From an uncultured Pseudodesulfovibrio sp. (lineage in GTDB: Bacteria; Desulfobacterota; Desulfovibrionia; Desulfovibrionales; Desulfovibrionaceae), in contig NZ_OY782498.1 in the NCBI RefSeq assembly GCF_963677845.1, positions 3,045,518 to 3,109,517 of the forward strand: a DNA stretch of 64,000 nucleotides, given 5' to 3'. Below, one piece after another: positions 54,933-63,362 of this stretch (the first letter of the stretch is position 1; every line of letters begins with the position of its first letter). Under the pieces are notes generated by a model. It did no database searches. It saw nothing but the letters and a program-made list of their open reading frames with translations, and was not told where the DNA came from. Made by a program: the position numbers and the translations under genes.

Positions 54933-56252
54933 GTGAATATGACCCGGCATGCCATTGCGCTTGTTCTGACGCTTCTTCTATTCGCGGGTTGCGCTGCACA
55001 AGACCCAAACGCCCCCGTTCTTGATCTGATCGAACTGGAACAAAATGCGGGTGCGTATCATGGCCTGCCGGTCAATTCCCCACTCATTTCAGCCGAAGCC
55101 CAGCAGCAAGCCTTTGACGATTTTCTGAAGAAACACTTCGGTCCTTGGGAACAAATCGAACCCAAACACCCGGCGGATGAGGCTTTCTGGGGATTGGCAG
55201 TGTACGGCCACAAAAAGCTGTACGGGGAGAATACGCTACTTCGCGATCCTCGCTGGATACTCAATCTAACCGAAGCCTCTCAGGTTGGGACTTATCCTTC
55301 CATGGGCCGACGCGCCATTGCCGTGACCAACACAAACATGCGGGTACTCCCCACCAATCAACCGGTATTCTATGATTTCAAACGGGCCGGAGAAGGATTC
55401 CCCTTCGACTACATGCAAAACTCACTGATCCTTGCGGGAACGCCGTTGTACGCCGCTCATGTCAGCGCAGATGGCGCATGGATTCTTGTGGAATCCCGCT
55501 TTGCCTTCGGATGGGTACCTGCCCGAGAAATCGCTTGGGTGGATGACACTTTTGCCGCCGCATACAAAACCGGGGCATACAAAACTCTCACCACTGACAA
55601 TGCTCCCGTAACGGATGAAGATGGCAACCATTGCTTCATCGCACATATCGGAACATTAATCCCCGTAACTCCCGCCACACAAGACCAACCGGAAGCCTTC
55701 ATAATCCCGATCCGTGATCGCCACGGAAACGCTATCGCTGTCCACGCGACACTGCCACAAAGGACAACGGAGACAGCACCGATCCCGGCCACTCCCGCCA
55801 ATTTCACCAAGCTGGCAAATGCCATGCTCGGCCTGCAATACGGCTGGGGCGGATTGTATGAGAATCGAGATTGTTCGGCCACAACCATGGACCTGATGGC
55901 CGCTTTCGGTATCTTTTTGCCACGCAATTCCAGCCAGCAAATCAAATTTGGCAAATTGACCCTCTTGGAAAACTTAGACTCCGATGAAAAAAAGGAACTG
56001 ATCGTGGAAAGAGCTGTTCCGTTCATGACACTGGTCCGTAAACCCGGACATATCATGCTCTACATCGGCAGTCGCGATGACGAACCCATCGTCTTGCATT
56101 CGGTATGGGGCGTAAAAACCAAAGTCGGCGACGGCTATGGCCGAAAGATTATCGGAACCACAGCCATCACAACACTGGAACCGGGACTGGAACTGGACAA
56201 TCTAGCCACAACCCTGCTCGATTCCGTGTCCCGCATTTCGACCTTGCCGTAA
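54933..56252 (+). CDS. Lipoprotein NlpC/P60 peptidoglycan endopeptidase
   Basis: 439 aa; GTG 54933 or ATG 54939. Signal peptide with lipobox FAGC. An N-terminal NlpC/P60-stabilising domain and SH3-like domain (about 100-260) precede the catalytic part: QYGWGGLYENRDCSATTMD with the nucleophilic Cys, and KPGHIMLYIGS with the His. Cleaves cell-wall peptide bonds at the envelope. It is adjacent to the phage-like lysin/repressor locus but is a normal host protein by its lipobox. Confidence 0.86.
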   Translation: MNMTRHAIALVLTLLLFAGCAAQDPNAPVLDLIELEQNAGAYHGLPVNSPLISAEAQQQAFDDFLKKHFGPWEQIEPKHPADEAFWGLAVYGHKKLYGENTLLRDPRWILNLTEASQVGTYPSMGRRAIAVTNTNMRVLPTNQPVFYDFKRAGEGFPFDYMQNSLILAGTPLYAAHVSADGAWILVESRFAFGWVPAREIAWVDDTFAAAYKTGAYKTLTTDNAPVTDEDGNHCFIAHIGTLIPVTPATQDQPEAFIIPIRDRHGNAIAVHATLPQRTTETAPIPATPANFTKLANAMLGLQYGWGGLYENRDCSATTMDLMAAFGIFLPRNSSQQIKFGKLTLLENLDSDEKKELIVERAVPFMTLVRKPGHIMLYIGSRDDEPIVLHSVWGVKTKVGDGYGRKIIGTTAITTLEPGLELDNLATTLLDSVSRISTLP

Positions 56253-56267
56253 ACCGGCATCCCCTCA

Positions 56268-56516
56268 TCATTCTTCGCCTTCGAGGCCGTCCCACCGCTC
56301 TCGACGGACATAATTGCTTATATTCCGATCTCGTTGTTCACGTATCCAACGGTGTAAATCCTCTGGAAGTGCCCGCCACGCGCCCTTGTCTTCCCGCTTC
56401 CATGCCGGCAACCCCTTATCGCGAACCAATTCTATGATGTTTCACGAATTTTCCCCGACCGCGTCACAAATCTCACGCGCACCTTTCAAACATATGTCCT
56501 GAGATTTTAGCATCAT
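56268..56516 (-). pseudogene. HTH DNA-binding gene with internal stop (terminase-small/excisionase-like)
   Basis: An 82-residue frame hidden by TGA at codon 25 (56442-56444). It reads MMLKSQDICLKGAREICDAV then GENS, stop, NIIELVRDKGLPAWKRED, GAWRALPEDLHRWIREQRDR, a full helix-turn-helix protein of the AlpA/MerR-like type that also includes phage small terminases. Its ATG overlaps the stop of the DUF5675 gene (ATGA), with GAGGG upstream, so the two are an operon. No SECIS-like stem follows the TGA; a CGA or TGG to TGA change would explain it. Confidence 0.7.
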
Positions 56517-56908
56517 TCTTCAACCCTCACCACAAAAGACAGTTGACCACCCAGCCGATCCAAAAATTCACGAAAAGCGGATCGCGATTGCATGATCCCC
56601 CGAGAACCTTCAAGAAAACCAAAATTCCTGCCGAGTAAAATACACCCATGGGTATCACCCACTACATTGCCGGGATGAAACAGAATATGAGATCTCCCCG
56701 GCACATCAGATACTTCATACGTCCGTCCGAAAGAATGCGAATCCACCCGGCTGCATAAGTATTCACCCGCAGGAATACACGACTTGTCTGGCTGGTTACC
56801 ACGATCCGGTGGCTCCAAAGTCACGCACAGAACCTGTCCATTCAAACGTAAAACCCCGAAGGTTCCTTCAACTCCTTTTTCCAAACGCACAATGTCTACT
56901 TTTTCCAT
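56513..56908 (-). CDS. DUF5675 protein, L,D-peptidase-like (probable phage lysis or entry enzyme)
   Basis: 131 aa from ATG 56908 (GAGGTGG 7 nt upstream). DUF5675 signature: LEKGVEGTFGVL, CVTLEPPDRGNQPDKSCIPAGEY, VPGRSHILFHPGN and THGCILLG. The HxxxxN and THGC motifs recall the L,D-transpeptidase (YkuD) active site, so it may cut or modify peptidoglycan. DUF5675 proteins are common in phages and GTAs-like clusters. Divergent from the repressor with 155 bp of operator region between. Confidence 0.7.
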   Translation of the reverse strand: MEKVDIVRLEKGVEGTFGVLRLNGQVLCVTLEPPDRGNQPDKSCIPAGEYLCSRVDSHSFGRTYEVSDVPGRSHILFHPGNVVGDTHGCILLGRNFGFLEGSRGIMQSRSAFREFLDRLGGQLSFVVRVEE

Positions 56909-57063
56909 AAAATCCCACCTCTTTTTTGACAAATTTCAATTTGTTTTTTTGTGACATAGTCAATTGTCTATTTGAAAGTCAACAAAATTTGTCACAATCG
57001 TTTAGACATTTACCAATTTTTATGTATAAACAGGCCAACCATTAACTCAAATAAGAGGATCTC
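56909..57063. promoter_or_regulatory. Divergent promoter-operator region of the repressor and lysin genes
   Basis: For the minus-strand gene: TTGACT (56977-56982), 18 bp, TATGTC (56953-56958). For the repressor: TAGACA (57003-57008), 16 bp, TATAAA (57025-57030). Inverted repeats lie over and beside them: TTGTGACA (56949-56956) with TGTCACAA (56990-56997), and the palindrome CAAATT-TC-AATTTG (56930-56943). These are good candidate operators of the S24-type repressor, which would control both promoters. Confidence 0.6.
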
Positions 57064-57810
57064 ATGGGATTCACCGACGATGTGCGACAAGCACTCATTG
57101 ACCGCATCGGTCCTGGTAAACGATACTCCAACAACAAACGGATGGCAGACGAACTCGGAGTCGACCCATCCCAACTTAATCGCTTTCTAAAAAAGGAACG
57201 GGGTCTGAATTCGGAATCTCTCGGTCACATTCTGGACAAGGTGGGTATCTCCGTCATCTTCGGAGACGAACCGACAGATGCCTCAAGGGAAGTTTGCTTC
57301 ACTCTGCCGGGCGGAAGCGAATCCGAAGCGGCAATGCCTGAACCGCAATCAGACGATTACATGGCTGTTCCACTCGTCACACCAACCCTTGCGGTCTCCC
57401 CCGGCCTCATCCCTGAAGACAACGTCGAAGGATGGATATTGGTATGGCGACATCAGGAATCCATCCGCTTCCGATCAAATCTGGTCGCTGTGAAAATCGG
57501 AGTCGGAGAGCACTCCATGGAACCTATACTTCATGCCGGTGACATCGTCATTGTTGACCGCAATGATCGAGACCCCAGTCCCGCCGGAAAAATCATGCTC
57601 GTCCGCGAACCCGGTGCAACCGGCGCAATCAACATCAAACGAGTCAACACCAGACGCCTTGATGATGATGTGGAATTGATTTTCTATTCGGAAAACAATC
57701 GTGAACACCCTCCCATGACGTATCGACTAAAACACGATTTCCAAGGGGACATTGCTCACGCCATCGGGGGCAATGTGGTTTGGGCCTGGAACGACATGTC
57801 CAGAAAATAG
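57064..57810 (+). CDS. S24-family phage-type repressor
   Basis: 248 aa. An N-terminal lambda-type HTH (residues 5-65, with NNKRMADELGVDPSQLNRFL) joins a LexA-like C-terminal domain: SMEPILHAGDIVIVD with Ser151 and the general-base Lys192 (NIKRV). The linker (66-125) contains no Ala-Gly or Cys-Gly pair, the usual self-cleavage site, so induction by RecA is doubtful. AGAGGA precedes the ATG. Divergent from the DUF5675 gene; likely controls the lysin and maybe other particle genes. It has no Cro-like partner. Confidence 0.82.
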   Translation: MGFTDDVRQALIDRIGPGKRYSNNKRMADELGVDPSQLNRFLKKERGLNSESLGHILDKVGISVIFGDEPTDASREVCFTLPGGSESEAAMPEPQSDDYMAVPLVTPTLAVSPGLIPEDNVEGWILVWRHQESIRFRSNLVAVKIGVGEHSMEPILHAGDIVIVDRNDRDPSPAGKIMLVREPGATGAINIKRVNTRRLDDDVELIFYSENNREHPPMTYRLKHDFQGDIAHAIGGNVVWAWNDMSRK

Positions 57811-57834
57811 TTATCCAACACCACAAAGGAAACC

Positions 57835-58821
57835 ATGTTAGACTATCGACAACTTTTGATAAAAAGCCTGTACGGGACGTTCTCCCTACTCCTTATCGGC
57901 CTTCTGGCAGTTCCTGTCCAAGCTACGGAAACGACTGACGCGGCTCTTGCCTCTGAAATCGCCGCAATGCTGCTCAGTCAGGACCCAACGGAACGCGCCG
58001 CGGGAATTGAGGCCTTATCTGAAAATGGGCAGGGGTGCATGGGGTGTTTCCTCAAAATCGCCGACAACGGGACAACGGATCAACGACGCGGTGCTGTTAT
58101 CGCTCTGGCTCTCCTCCCTGTACCGGAGTTGGCAACAAACGGTTTACTCAAGGCTTTGAATGATAAAGACGCCACCGTCCGCAGTCTGGCTGCACACGCA
58201 TTGGCAAAAATCGGAGAAGCTGCTGCCGCACCAACCACCAGTCTCCTGCTTCATCCCAACGAACAGGTGCGAAACGGCGCAGCGCTGGCTCTCAGCAAAA
58301 TGGGTACATCCGCAATTCCCGCCTTGACGACCATGCTCAAAATGGATGATCCCTTTGCCAAAGCAAAAGCGGCCTGGCTACTGGGCAGAATGGGCCACGA
58401 GGCTTTATCCGCCGCACCAGCTCTCATTCGCGCACTCAACGACAGTGACATGCGTATCATCCATGTCCTCTGTGAGAGCCTTGATCTGATCGGCCCGAAT
58501 CCAGCAGTCGTCTACCACGAAATGACACTGATCGGTATTTCCGACAGCCAATGTCCGGTTAAACAAATAGGAACCTATGCGGCTCCCTCTTTGGTCAGGA
58601 TTCTGACCAGACCAGGTACTCCCATGGGGAATATAGCCCTCTATACCCTCGCCCGCATGGGCAGGGTTGCCGAGCCAGCCCTCAAAGCGATCCTTGCAAC
58701 CGGCACCGATGGTCAAAAAATCGCAGCTGCCCTGCTGTTAACCGGGATAGACCCGGAACTGGCAAACACGCTGCCAAAAAAACTACGCCGGTCCATGACC
58801 GGAGCACTGCATACCCAATAA
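57835..58821 (+). CDS. Periplasmic HEAT-repeat protein
   Basis: 328 aa. A signal peptide (residues 10-35, cut near VQA/TETT) precedes HEAT repeats that fill residues 45-325 (AALALSKMGTSAIPALTTMLKMDDP and similar). A CMGC pair sits at about 72-75. HEAT repeats mediate protein binding; no enzyme domain is present. Coupled with the next gene (13 bp). Confidence 0.8.
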   Translation: MLDYRQLLIKSLYGTFSLLLIGLLAVPVQATETTDAALASEIAAMLLSQDPTERAAGIEALSENGQGCMGCFLKIADNGTTDQRRGAVIALALLPVPELATNGLLKALNDKDATVRSLAAHALAKIGEAAAAPTTSLLLHPNEQVRNGAALALSKMGTSAIPALTTMLKMDDPFAKAKAAWLLGRMGHEALSAAPALIRALNDSDMRIIHVLCESLDLIGPNPAVVYHEMTLIGISDSQCPVKQIGTYAAPSLVRILTRPGTPMGNIALYTLARMGRVAEPALKAILATGTDGQKIAAALLLTGIDPELANTLPKKLRRSMTGALHTQ

Positions 58822-58834
58822 CACTGGAGTCACC

Positions 58835-59236
58835 ATGACAGAACTTATTTACGCACTGATCTGCTCGGACCTCATCATCGATAAAGATTCGAGTTCCACA
58901 TCTTTTATTCGCACCATCGAACATGCCGTTGTTCCCGAACTCCCGGCCACCCTGCCGTCAATCTATTTTGCCAGCCTGTGGGACCTCGAAAACAGTGGAG
59001 AGAAACCTTTTACGGTGTCCTTGAACCTCATTCCTCCCACAGGAGAGTCCATCACGCTGGGAATGCAGGAAATCACTCCCGGAGGCACCATGCTCCACAA
59101 AATGAATTTCCAACTTCCTGGCTTACGTGTGGAAACTGAAGGCAAACATGTTATTTCCGTTGCAATAAAAGCAGAAGGAGACTGGGAAACATTGGCTCGG
59201 CTCCCGATATTTGTTTTTAAAAGCGACAACGAATAG
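58835..59236 (+). CDS. Protein of unknown function (DUF6941-like)
   Basis: 133 aa, GGAG site before the ATG. Beta-rich: IYALICSDLIIDKD, LPSIYFASLWDLEN, LHKMNFQLPGLRVE; the pattern fits the DUF6941 family of small cytoplasmic proteins. No signal peptide, although the upstream gene has one. Last gene before a terminator. Function unknown. Confidence 0.6.
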   Translation: MTELIYALICSDLIIDKDSSSTSFIRTIEHAVVPELPATLPSIYFASLWDLENSGEKPFTVSLNLIPPTGESITLGMQEITPGGTMLHKMNFQLPGLRVETEGKHVISVAIKAEGDWETLARLPIFVFKSDNE

Positions 59237-59565
59237 CTTTCTCTGAATAATTAATCCTTTGCAAAGCAATAGGCCATGTAGTGCATCTTTTTTTGATGTA
59301 TTACATGGCCTTTTATTTGGTGGGTCAAATGTAACAGAAGAAAAGAGTACAAACTTTGTCTAGTACGTGTCTTTACTAAGCAAAATTTTTTAGAATATTT
59401 TACTAATTTTTCAAAGTAAAATAGGCTATTACGTATAAAAAAAGTTAGTTTTAACTGGACATTCAAACACGCCTGACATAGCCATCTATCATCGATTCGA
59501 TATTTATAGATAACCACATCGTATATGCAGTATTACTGTACTACTCAAGTTGAAAAGGATTACAG
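59237..59565. other. AT-rich gap with a terminator
   Basis: 329 bp, much more AT-rich than its surroundings. The terminator of the preceding gene lies at 59271-59311. No coding frame or recognisable promoter is seen in 59315-59545. The right end has the AAGGAT site of the next small gene. Confidence 0.5.
59271..59311 (+). terminator. Intrinsic terminator after the DUF6941-like gene
   Basis: 17-bp stem AGGCCATGTAGTGCATC / GATGTATTACATGGCCT (two G-U pairs) with a 7-T loop, then TTTATTT. Confidence 0.88.
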
Positions 59566-59775
59566 ATGCGCCAAGTCATACTCATGATATTCAAGGGGAC
59601 ACGACGACTCCCCACAGTCAGGGAGCTTGAATCCAAAGGCATTCAGGTTTCCTCTGCCGTTGCTAGAGGAAGACCTATAAAAATCGACTCCAGCCACCAC
59701 ACGGATGGCATGGCAACAACATGTTGTACAAAAAACCATTTGCAGAAAGACAAAACAGACGAATCCAAAATTTGA
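59566..59775 (+). CDS. Small protein of unknown function
   Basis: 69 aa; AAGGAT 6 nt before the ATG. Basic N-terminal half (KGTRRLPTVRELESKGI), Cys pair CC near 53. No family recognised. Its own AT-rich upstream region and the bidirectional terminator just after it suggest a real, separate gene, but length alone does not prove it. Confidence 0.4.
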   Translation: MRQVILMIFKGTRRLPTVRELESKGIQVSSAVARGRPIKIDSSHHTDGMATTCCTKNHLQKDKTDESKI

Positions 59776-59796
59776 TATTGTTTCAAACCGGACAAA

Positions 59797-59830
59797 AAAG
59801 GCCCTGACACAAAACTGCATCAGGGCCTTT
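59797..59830. terminator. Bidirectional terminator between the small gene and the aldolase
   Basis: Perfect 11-bp stem AAAGGCCCTGA / TCAGGGCCTTT with a 12-nt loop; a T-run lies on the minus strand and TTT on the plus strand. Confidence 0.82.
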
Positions 59831-59854
59831 GATTCCATCCGTCATCGATGAATA

Positions 59855-60658
59855 TTATAAAATATCTTCGTACCCTTTCACAGCCTCATCCACAGGAGCA
59901 CCTTCGTGAACAATACGATTAAGGACTTCCACCAACCGTGTAGGATTCGAATGCTGAAAAACATTTCGTCCAACAGACAAACCGGCACCGCCAGCGTCAA
60001 TTGACGTTCTGACTATATCCAAAAAATCACGGGTGGACTTCATTTTAGCGCCACCAGCAATAACCACGGGCACACAAGCACATTCCACCACACGAGCAAA
60101 GCTCTCGGCATCTCCGGGATAGTTGACCTTGACGACATCCGCGCCCAACTCCGCGCCCACACGAGCACAATGCGCTACGGCCTGAGGGTCATACTCGTCA
60201 GCGACCTTCGGCCCCCGAGCATAGACCATTGCGAGAAGAGGCATACCCCATTCAGAGGCCGAAGCTGCAACCCGGCCAAGATCAGTCAACATCTGCCCTT
60301 CTGTTTCATCGCCCAAGTTTACATGGACACTGACTCCATCCGCACCGAGACGAATTGCTTCTTCCACGGTCGTCACCAACCGCTTCATGTTGGGAAACGG
60401 CGACAGACAGGTCCCGGCAGACAAATGAACAATACATCCAAAATCACGGCCCTGCATACGGTGACCAAGCTTGACCTGTCCCTTATGCACGAGACCGGCA
60501 TTAGCTCCGCCCGCCACCAAATTCGTCACGGCGTCCCGCATTTTCTCAAGTCCGGCAATAGGGCCGACCGTGACCCCGTGATCCATAGGGACAATAATGG
60601 TCCGTTTGGTGTCGCGATTGAATATACGTTCCAAACGGATGGCTTTTCCGATATGCAT
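59855..60658 (-). CDS. DhnA-family class I aldolase, probable ADTH synthase (aromatic precursor)
   Basis: 267 aa. Class I aldolase barrel of the DhnA/FbaB branch: [40 protein letters not shown] and [10 protein letters not shown] with the Schiff-base Lys. It is close to 2-amino-3,7-dideoxy-D-threo-hept-6-ulosonate synthase, which starts the archaeal-type route to dehydroquinate also used by Desulfovibrio. The usual partner, dehydroquinate synthase II, is not next to it, so it may be a second copy or another aldolase. GAGGT precedes the start. Confidence 0.75.
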   Translation of the reverse strand: MHIGKAIRLERIFNRDTKRTIIVPMDHGVTVGPIAGLEKMRDAVTNLVAGGANAGLVHKGQVKLGHRMQGRDFGCIVHLSAGTCLSPFPNMKRLVTTVEEAIRLGADGVSVHVNLGDETEGQMLTDLGRVAASASEWGMPLLAMVYARGPKVADEYDPQAVAHCARVGAELGADVVKVNYPGDAESFARVVECACVPVVIAGGAKMKSTRDFLDIVRTSIDAGGAGLSVGRNVFQHSNPTRLVEVLNRIVHEGAPVDEAVKGYEDIL

Positions 60659-60880
60659 CCTGCACCTCGCTCATGGCTGTTTCTGTCATGTTAAAGAATC
60701 CACGTTCACATAATACACTCGGCCCAAAGATGGAAGGGCAAACCCTCCGCTTCAAACAACGCCCCATTTCTTTCCAACCGGAGTTGTTGACGAAACACAC
60801 AATACACGACTATTCTTTCATAGAGCGGCGGTATATGCAGAGGAAACTGGTACAAAAGTGACAGCCCAAAGGGGATTATA

Positions 60881-62131
60881 ATGAGTGACGAAAGGACCTA
60901 CGAATCCGTATTTGTAGCCCGCCAGCCCGTCTTTGATGCGAACAATGAGACCTGGGGCTACATGATGCTCTTCAGGGATAGCAAAGACGCCGATCGAGCC
61001 ATTTTTGCCGACAATTCCGAAGCCACCATGAACCTTGTGGCCAATCTTCCCCTCTGCGGTGGTGCCTGCGGCAATCAGGCCAGACTCATGATTCACTTCA
61101 CTCCCGAGGCTATCATTCGAGGTGTCCCCTATGCCGTTCCTTGGGACAACACCGTTATCATCCTTGAAGAAATGGCCGACCCTGACGACACGCTTATCGT
61201 GGCCCTCGGCGACCTGCTTATTGACGGCTATGAGTTTGCCATCAACAACTTTGAGGGTAAGCCCGGTTGCGAACGACTGGCAGAACTGGCCGACACCCTG
61301 ATTATTGATCTTGAGGGTAAAGACGAAGCCGACATAAAAGCCATTGTCTCACAAGGAAAAAAATTCGGCCCGAGTAGAATGATCGCTAAACGAGTGGAAA
61401 CAAATGACGACCTGGCAGTAGCAAAAGATGCCGGTTTTACTTTATTTCACGGTTTCTATTTCAAGAGACCACTGATCAAGACTGGCCGAAAAATCAATTC
61501 ATCCGAAACAACCCGCCTGAAACTTTTCGAAATCATCGAAAAAGACGAACCGGATTTCGACGCACTGGCCCTCGCCATTGAAGCGGATGTGGCGATCAGC
61601 TATCGGTTGCTCAACTTTCTCAACTCGGCAAACTTCAGTTTTGCCACCACGGTCACCTCCATAAAACAGGCTGTTGTCCTGACAGGATGGAAACCCATCC
61701 GCAATTGGCTCAGACTTATCATCCTCACGGATCTGGCCCCGTCTGAAAAGACACAAGAACTCGCTTATCTGTCAGCACATCGAGCCAAACTTTTTGAAAC
61801 GGCCGCTCTGGGAAGTGGTTACGAAAACGACTCGGACAAACTTTTCATGGTCGGACTATTCTCTCTGCTTGACGCCATGCTCAACACGCCCATGAAAGAA
61901 ATCACCACCCACTTACCGGTAGATAAAGAAGTTAAAGCGACTTTGTGTAACAAAAAGACCAAATACTCCCCATGGCTCGACTTAGCCAAAGCCATCGAAG
62001 CCTCGAACTGGGAAGAAGTCGGAGACCGTGCCAAGGCACTCAACTTACTCCCCGGCACTGTAGCCGTCAGTTATCAGCATGCCTTCACCTGGGCCGACGC
62101 TTTTTTTGCATCCTCAACCAGCGGGAAATAG
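60881..62131 (+). CDS. EAL-like/HDOD signalling protein (YuxH type)
   Basis: 416 aa. The N-terminal EAL domain is degenerate: the usual YELLFR reads MMLFRDS and no EAL triplet is left, while the later FHGFYF ends the barrel. The HDOD domain occupies about 200-400 (DVAISYRLLNFLNSANFS, TSIKQAVVLTGWKPIRNWL). Such proteins lack phosphodiesterase activity and act as signalling adaptors in chemotaxis or motility. AAAGGGG precedes the start. Confidence 0.85.
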   Translation: MSDERTYESVFVARQPVFDANNETWGYMMLFRDSKDADRAIFADNSEATMNLVANLPLCGGACGNQARLMIHFTPEAIIRGVPYAVPWDNTVIILEEMADPDDTLIVALGDLLIDGYEFAINNFEGKPGCERLAELADTLIIDLEGKDEADIKAIVSQGKKFGPSRMIAKRVETNDDLAVAKDAGFTLFHGFYFKRPLIKTGRKINSSETTRLKLFEIIEKDEPDFDALALAIEADVAISYRLLNFLNSANFSFATTVTSIKQAVVLTGWKPIRNWLRLIILTDLAPSEKTQELAYLSAHRAKLFETAALGSGYENDSDKLFMVGLFSLLDAMLNTPMKEITTHLPVDKEVKATLCNKKTKYSPWLDLAKAIEASNWEEVGDRAKALNLLPGTVAVSYQHAFTWADAFFASSTSGK

Positions 62132-62153
62132 TAACAGGAGCACCCACAACTCC

Positions 62154-63356
62154 ATGTTCCTCACCAGACGCGATTTTCTCACTTCGCTGATTGGCCTCGG
62201 TGCAATACCAGCCCCCCTGAGCTTCGCAAAAGCCCTGCCCACAAAAACGTTTGCTCTTGTCGGGCGAATCATCATCGGAGATGGTTCTCTCCCGCTCAAC
62301 GACCACGCCATCCTCATAGACAACGGCCTTATCGAAGCCATCGTACCGGCCAAAAATATCACTGACCGCCCGGTGTTGAACTTGCCATATTCAACCATTC
62401 TTCCGGGTATCATTAATGCCCACTGTCATCGGATCCATACTTCAACAGGACGTCGAAAGCGTTGGCTGATGCACGGCGTCACAGCCATCGGAGACGTCGG
62501 GTCGCCATTGGACGCCATGCCCCAATTAGCCAACTCCCCGTCAGGCTTCACTGCTACGGCCAGTTTTTCCGGCCCCATGCTTACCCCTCCCGGCGGGTAT
62601 CCACTCCCTGTTCACGACTCAAAATATGCCTTGATCGTGAAGTCTTCCGATGACGCACGGAAAGTTGTTTCCATGCTGGTCGACCACGGCGCAACCATGA
62701 TCAAATTTGCCTTTGAGCCTGGCGTACTTCCAAAACCATGGCCCCAGTTCGATGCCAAGACTGTCAGCGTCCTTTGCAACACAGCCCGTCAACAAGGCCT
62801 GACGATTCGCTGTCACGTGGAAGATTTTTCTGGCTTGGAAAAGGCTTTAAACGCTGGTGTACATACGGTGGAACATGTCCCGCATCGCTGGCGTAGACGC
62901 GGCCATGTTCGCCCGATTCTCACATCGGACAACAAACTGATTGACCAATATATAACTTTGCTGGAGCGCATGAAGAAGGAGAACGTCATTCTTACCCCCA
63001 CATTGGATGTGTTGTGCCGTTCTCCGTGGCAGGGGGCTTCACTTTTCGAACCAGTCCGGATTTTCCATACCATGGGAGGACGTATCGCTGTCGGCAACGA
63101 TTATCCCTATAAACGAACAGAAGCAGGTATGCCTTTACGCGAAATGAATCTGCTTTCCAAAACAGGCATGTCACCGCTTGCCGTCATTCAGGCGGCAACC
63201 AATGTTTCTGCCGCAGCCTGCGGATTTACAGATCGAGGAACACTCTTTCCAGGTATGGTCGCAGACATGATTGTGGTACGCGGCAATCCTGCCCTCGGAC
63301 TGGAAAAGATGGACACCCCCACACACGTCATCAAAAATGGTGAATTCGTTCGCTAA
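62154..63356 (+). CDS. Tat-exported metal-dependent amidohydrolase
   Basis: 400 aa from ATG 62154. A Tat signal (TRRDFLTSLIGLGAIPAPLS, residues 4-23) shows export in folded form. Metal-binding motifs: HCH (90-92), K in TMIKFAFEPG, HVEDFSG, HTVEHVPHRW and the final Asp in VGNDYPYK, all as in imidazolonepropionase/dihydroorotase-type enzymes. The nearest GGAG is 13 nt away. Substrate unknown. It starts 22 bp after the HDOD gene. Confidence 0.82.
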   Translation: MFLTRRDFLTSLIGLGAIPAPLSFAKALPTKTFALVGRIIIGDGSLPLNDHAILIDNGLIEAIVPAKNITDRPVLNLPYSTILPGIINAHCHRIHTSTGRRKRWLMHGVTAIGDVGSPLDAMPQLANSPSGFTATASFSGPMLTPPGGYPLPVHDSKYALIVKSSDDARKVVSMLVDHGATMIKFAFEPGVLPKPWPQFDAKTVSVLCNTARQQGLTIRCHVEDFSGLEKALNAGVHTVEHVPHRWRRRGHVRPILTSDNKLIDQYITLLERMKKENVILTPTLDVLCRSPWQGASLFEPVRIFHTMGGRIAVGNDYPYKRTEAGMPLREMNLLSKTGMSPLAVIQAATNVSAAACGFTDRGTLFPGMVADMIVVRGNPALGLEKMDTPTHVIKNGEFVR

Positions 63357-63362
63357 AAAGAC

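Noticed and set aside
54933..56252. NlpC/P60 protein as lysin of the phage-like set
   Set aside because: It is a lipoprotein with SH3-like domains, on the other strand and in a host operon; the DUF5675 gene is the better candidate.
56442..56444. TGA in the HTH gene as selenocysteine
   Set aside because: No suitable hairpin follows, and the position in an HTH protein is not a redox site.
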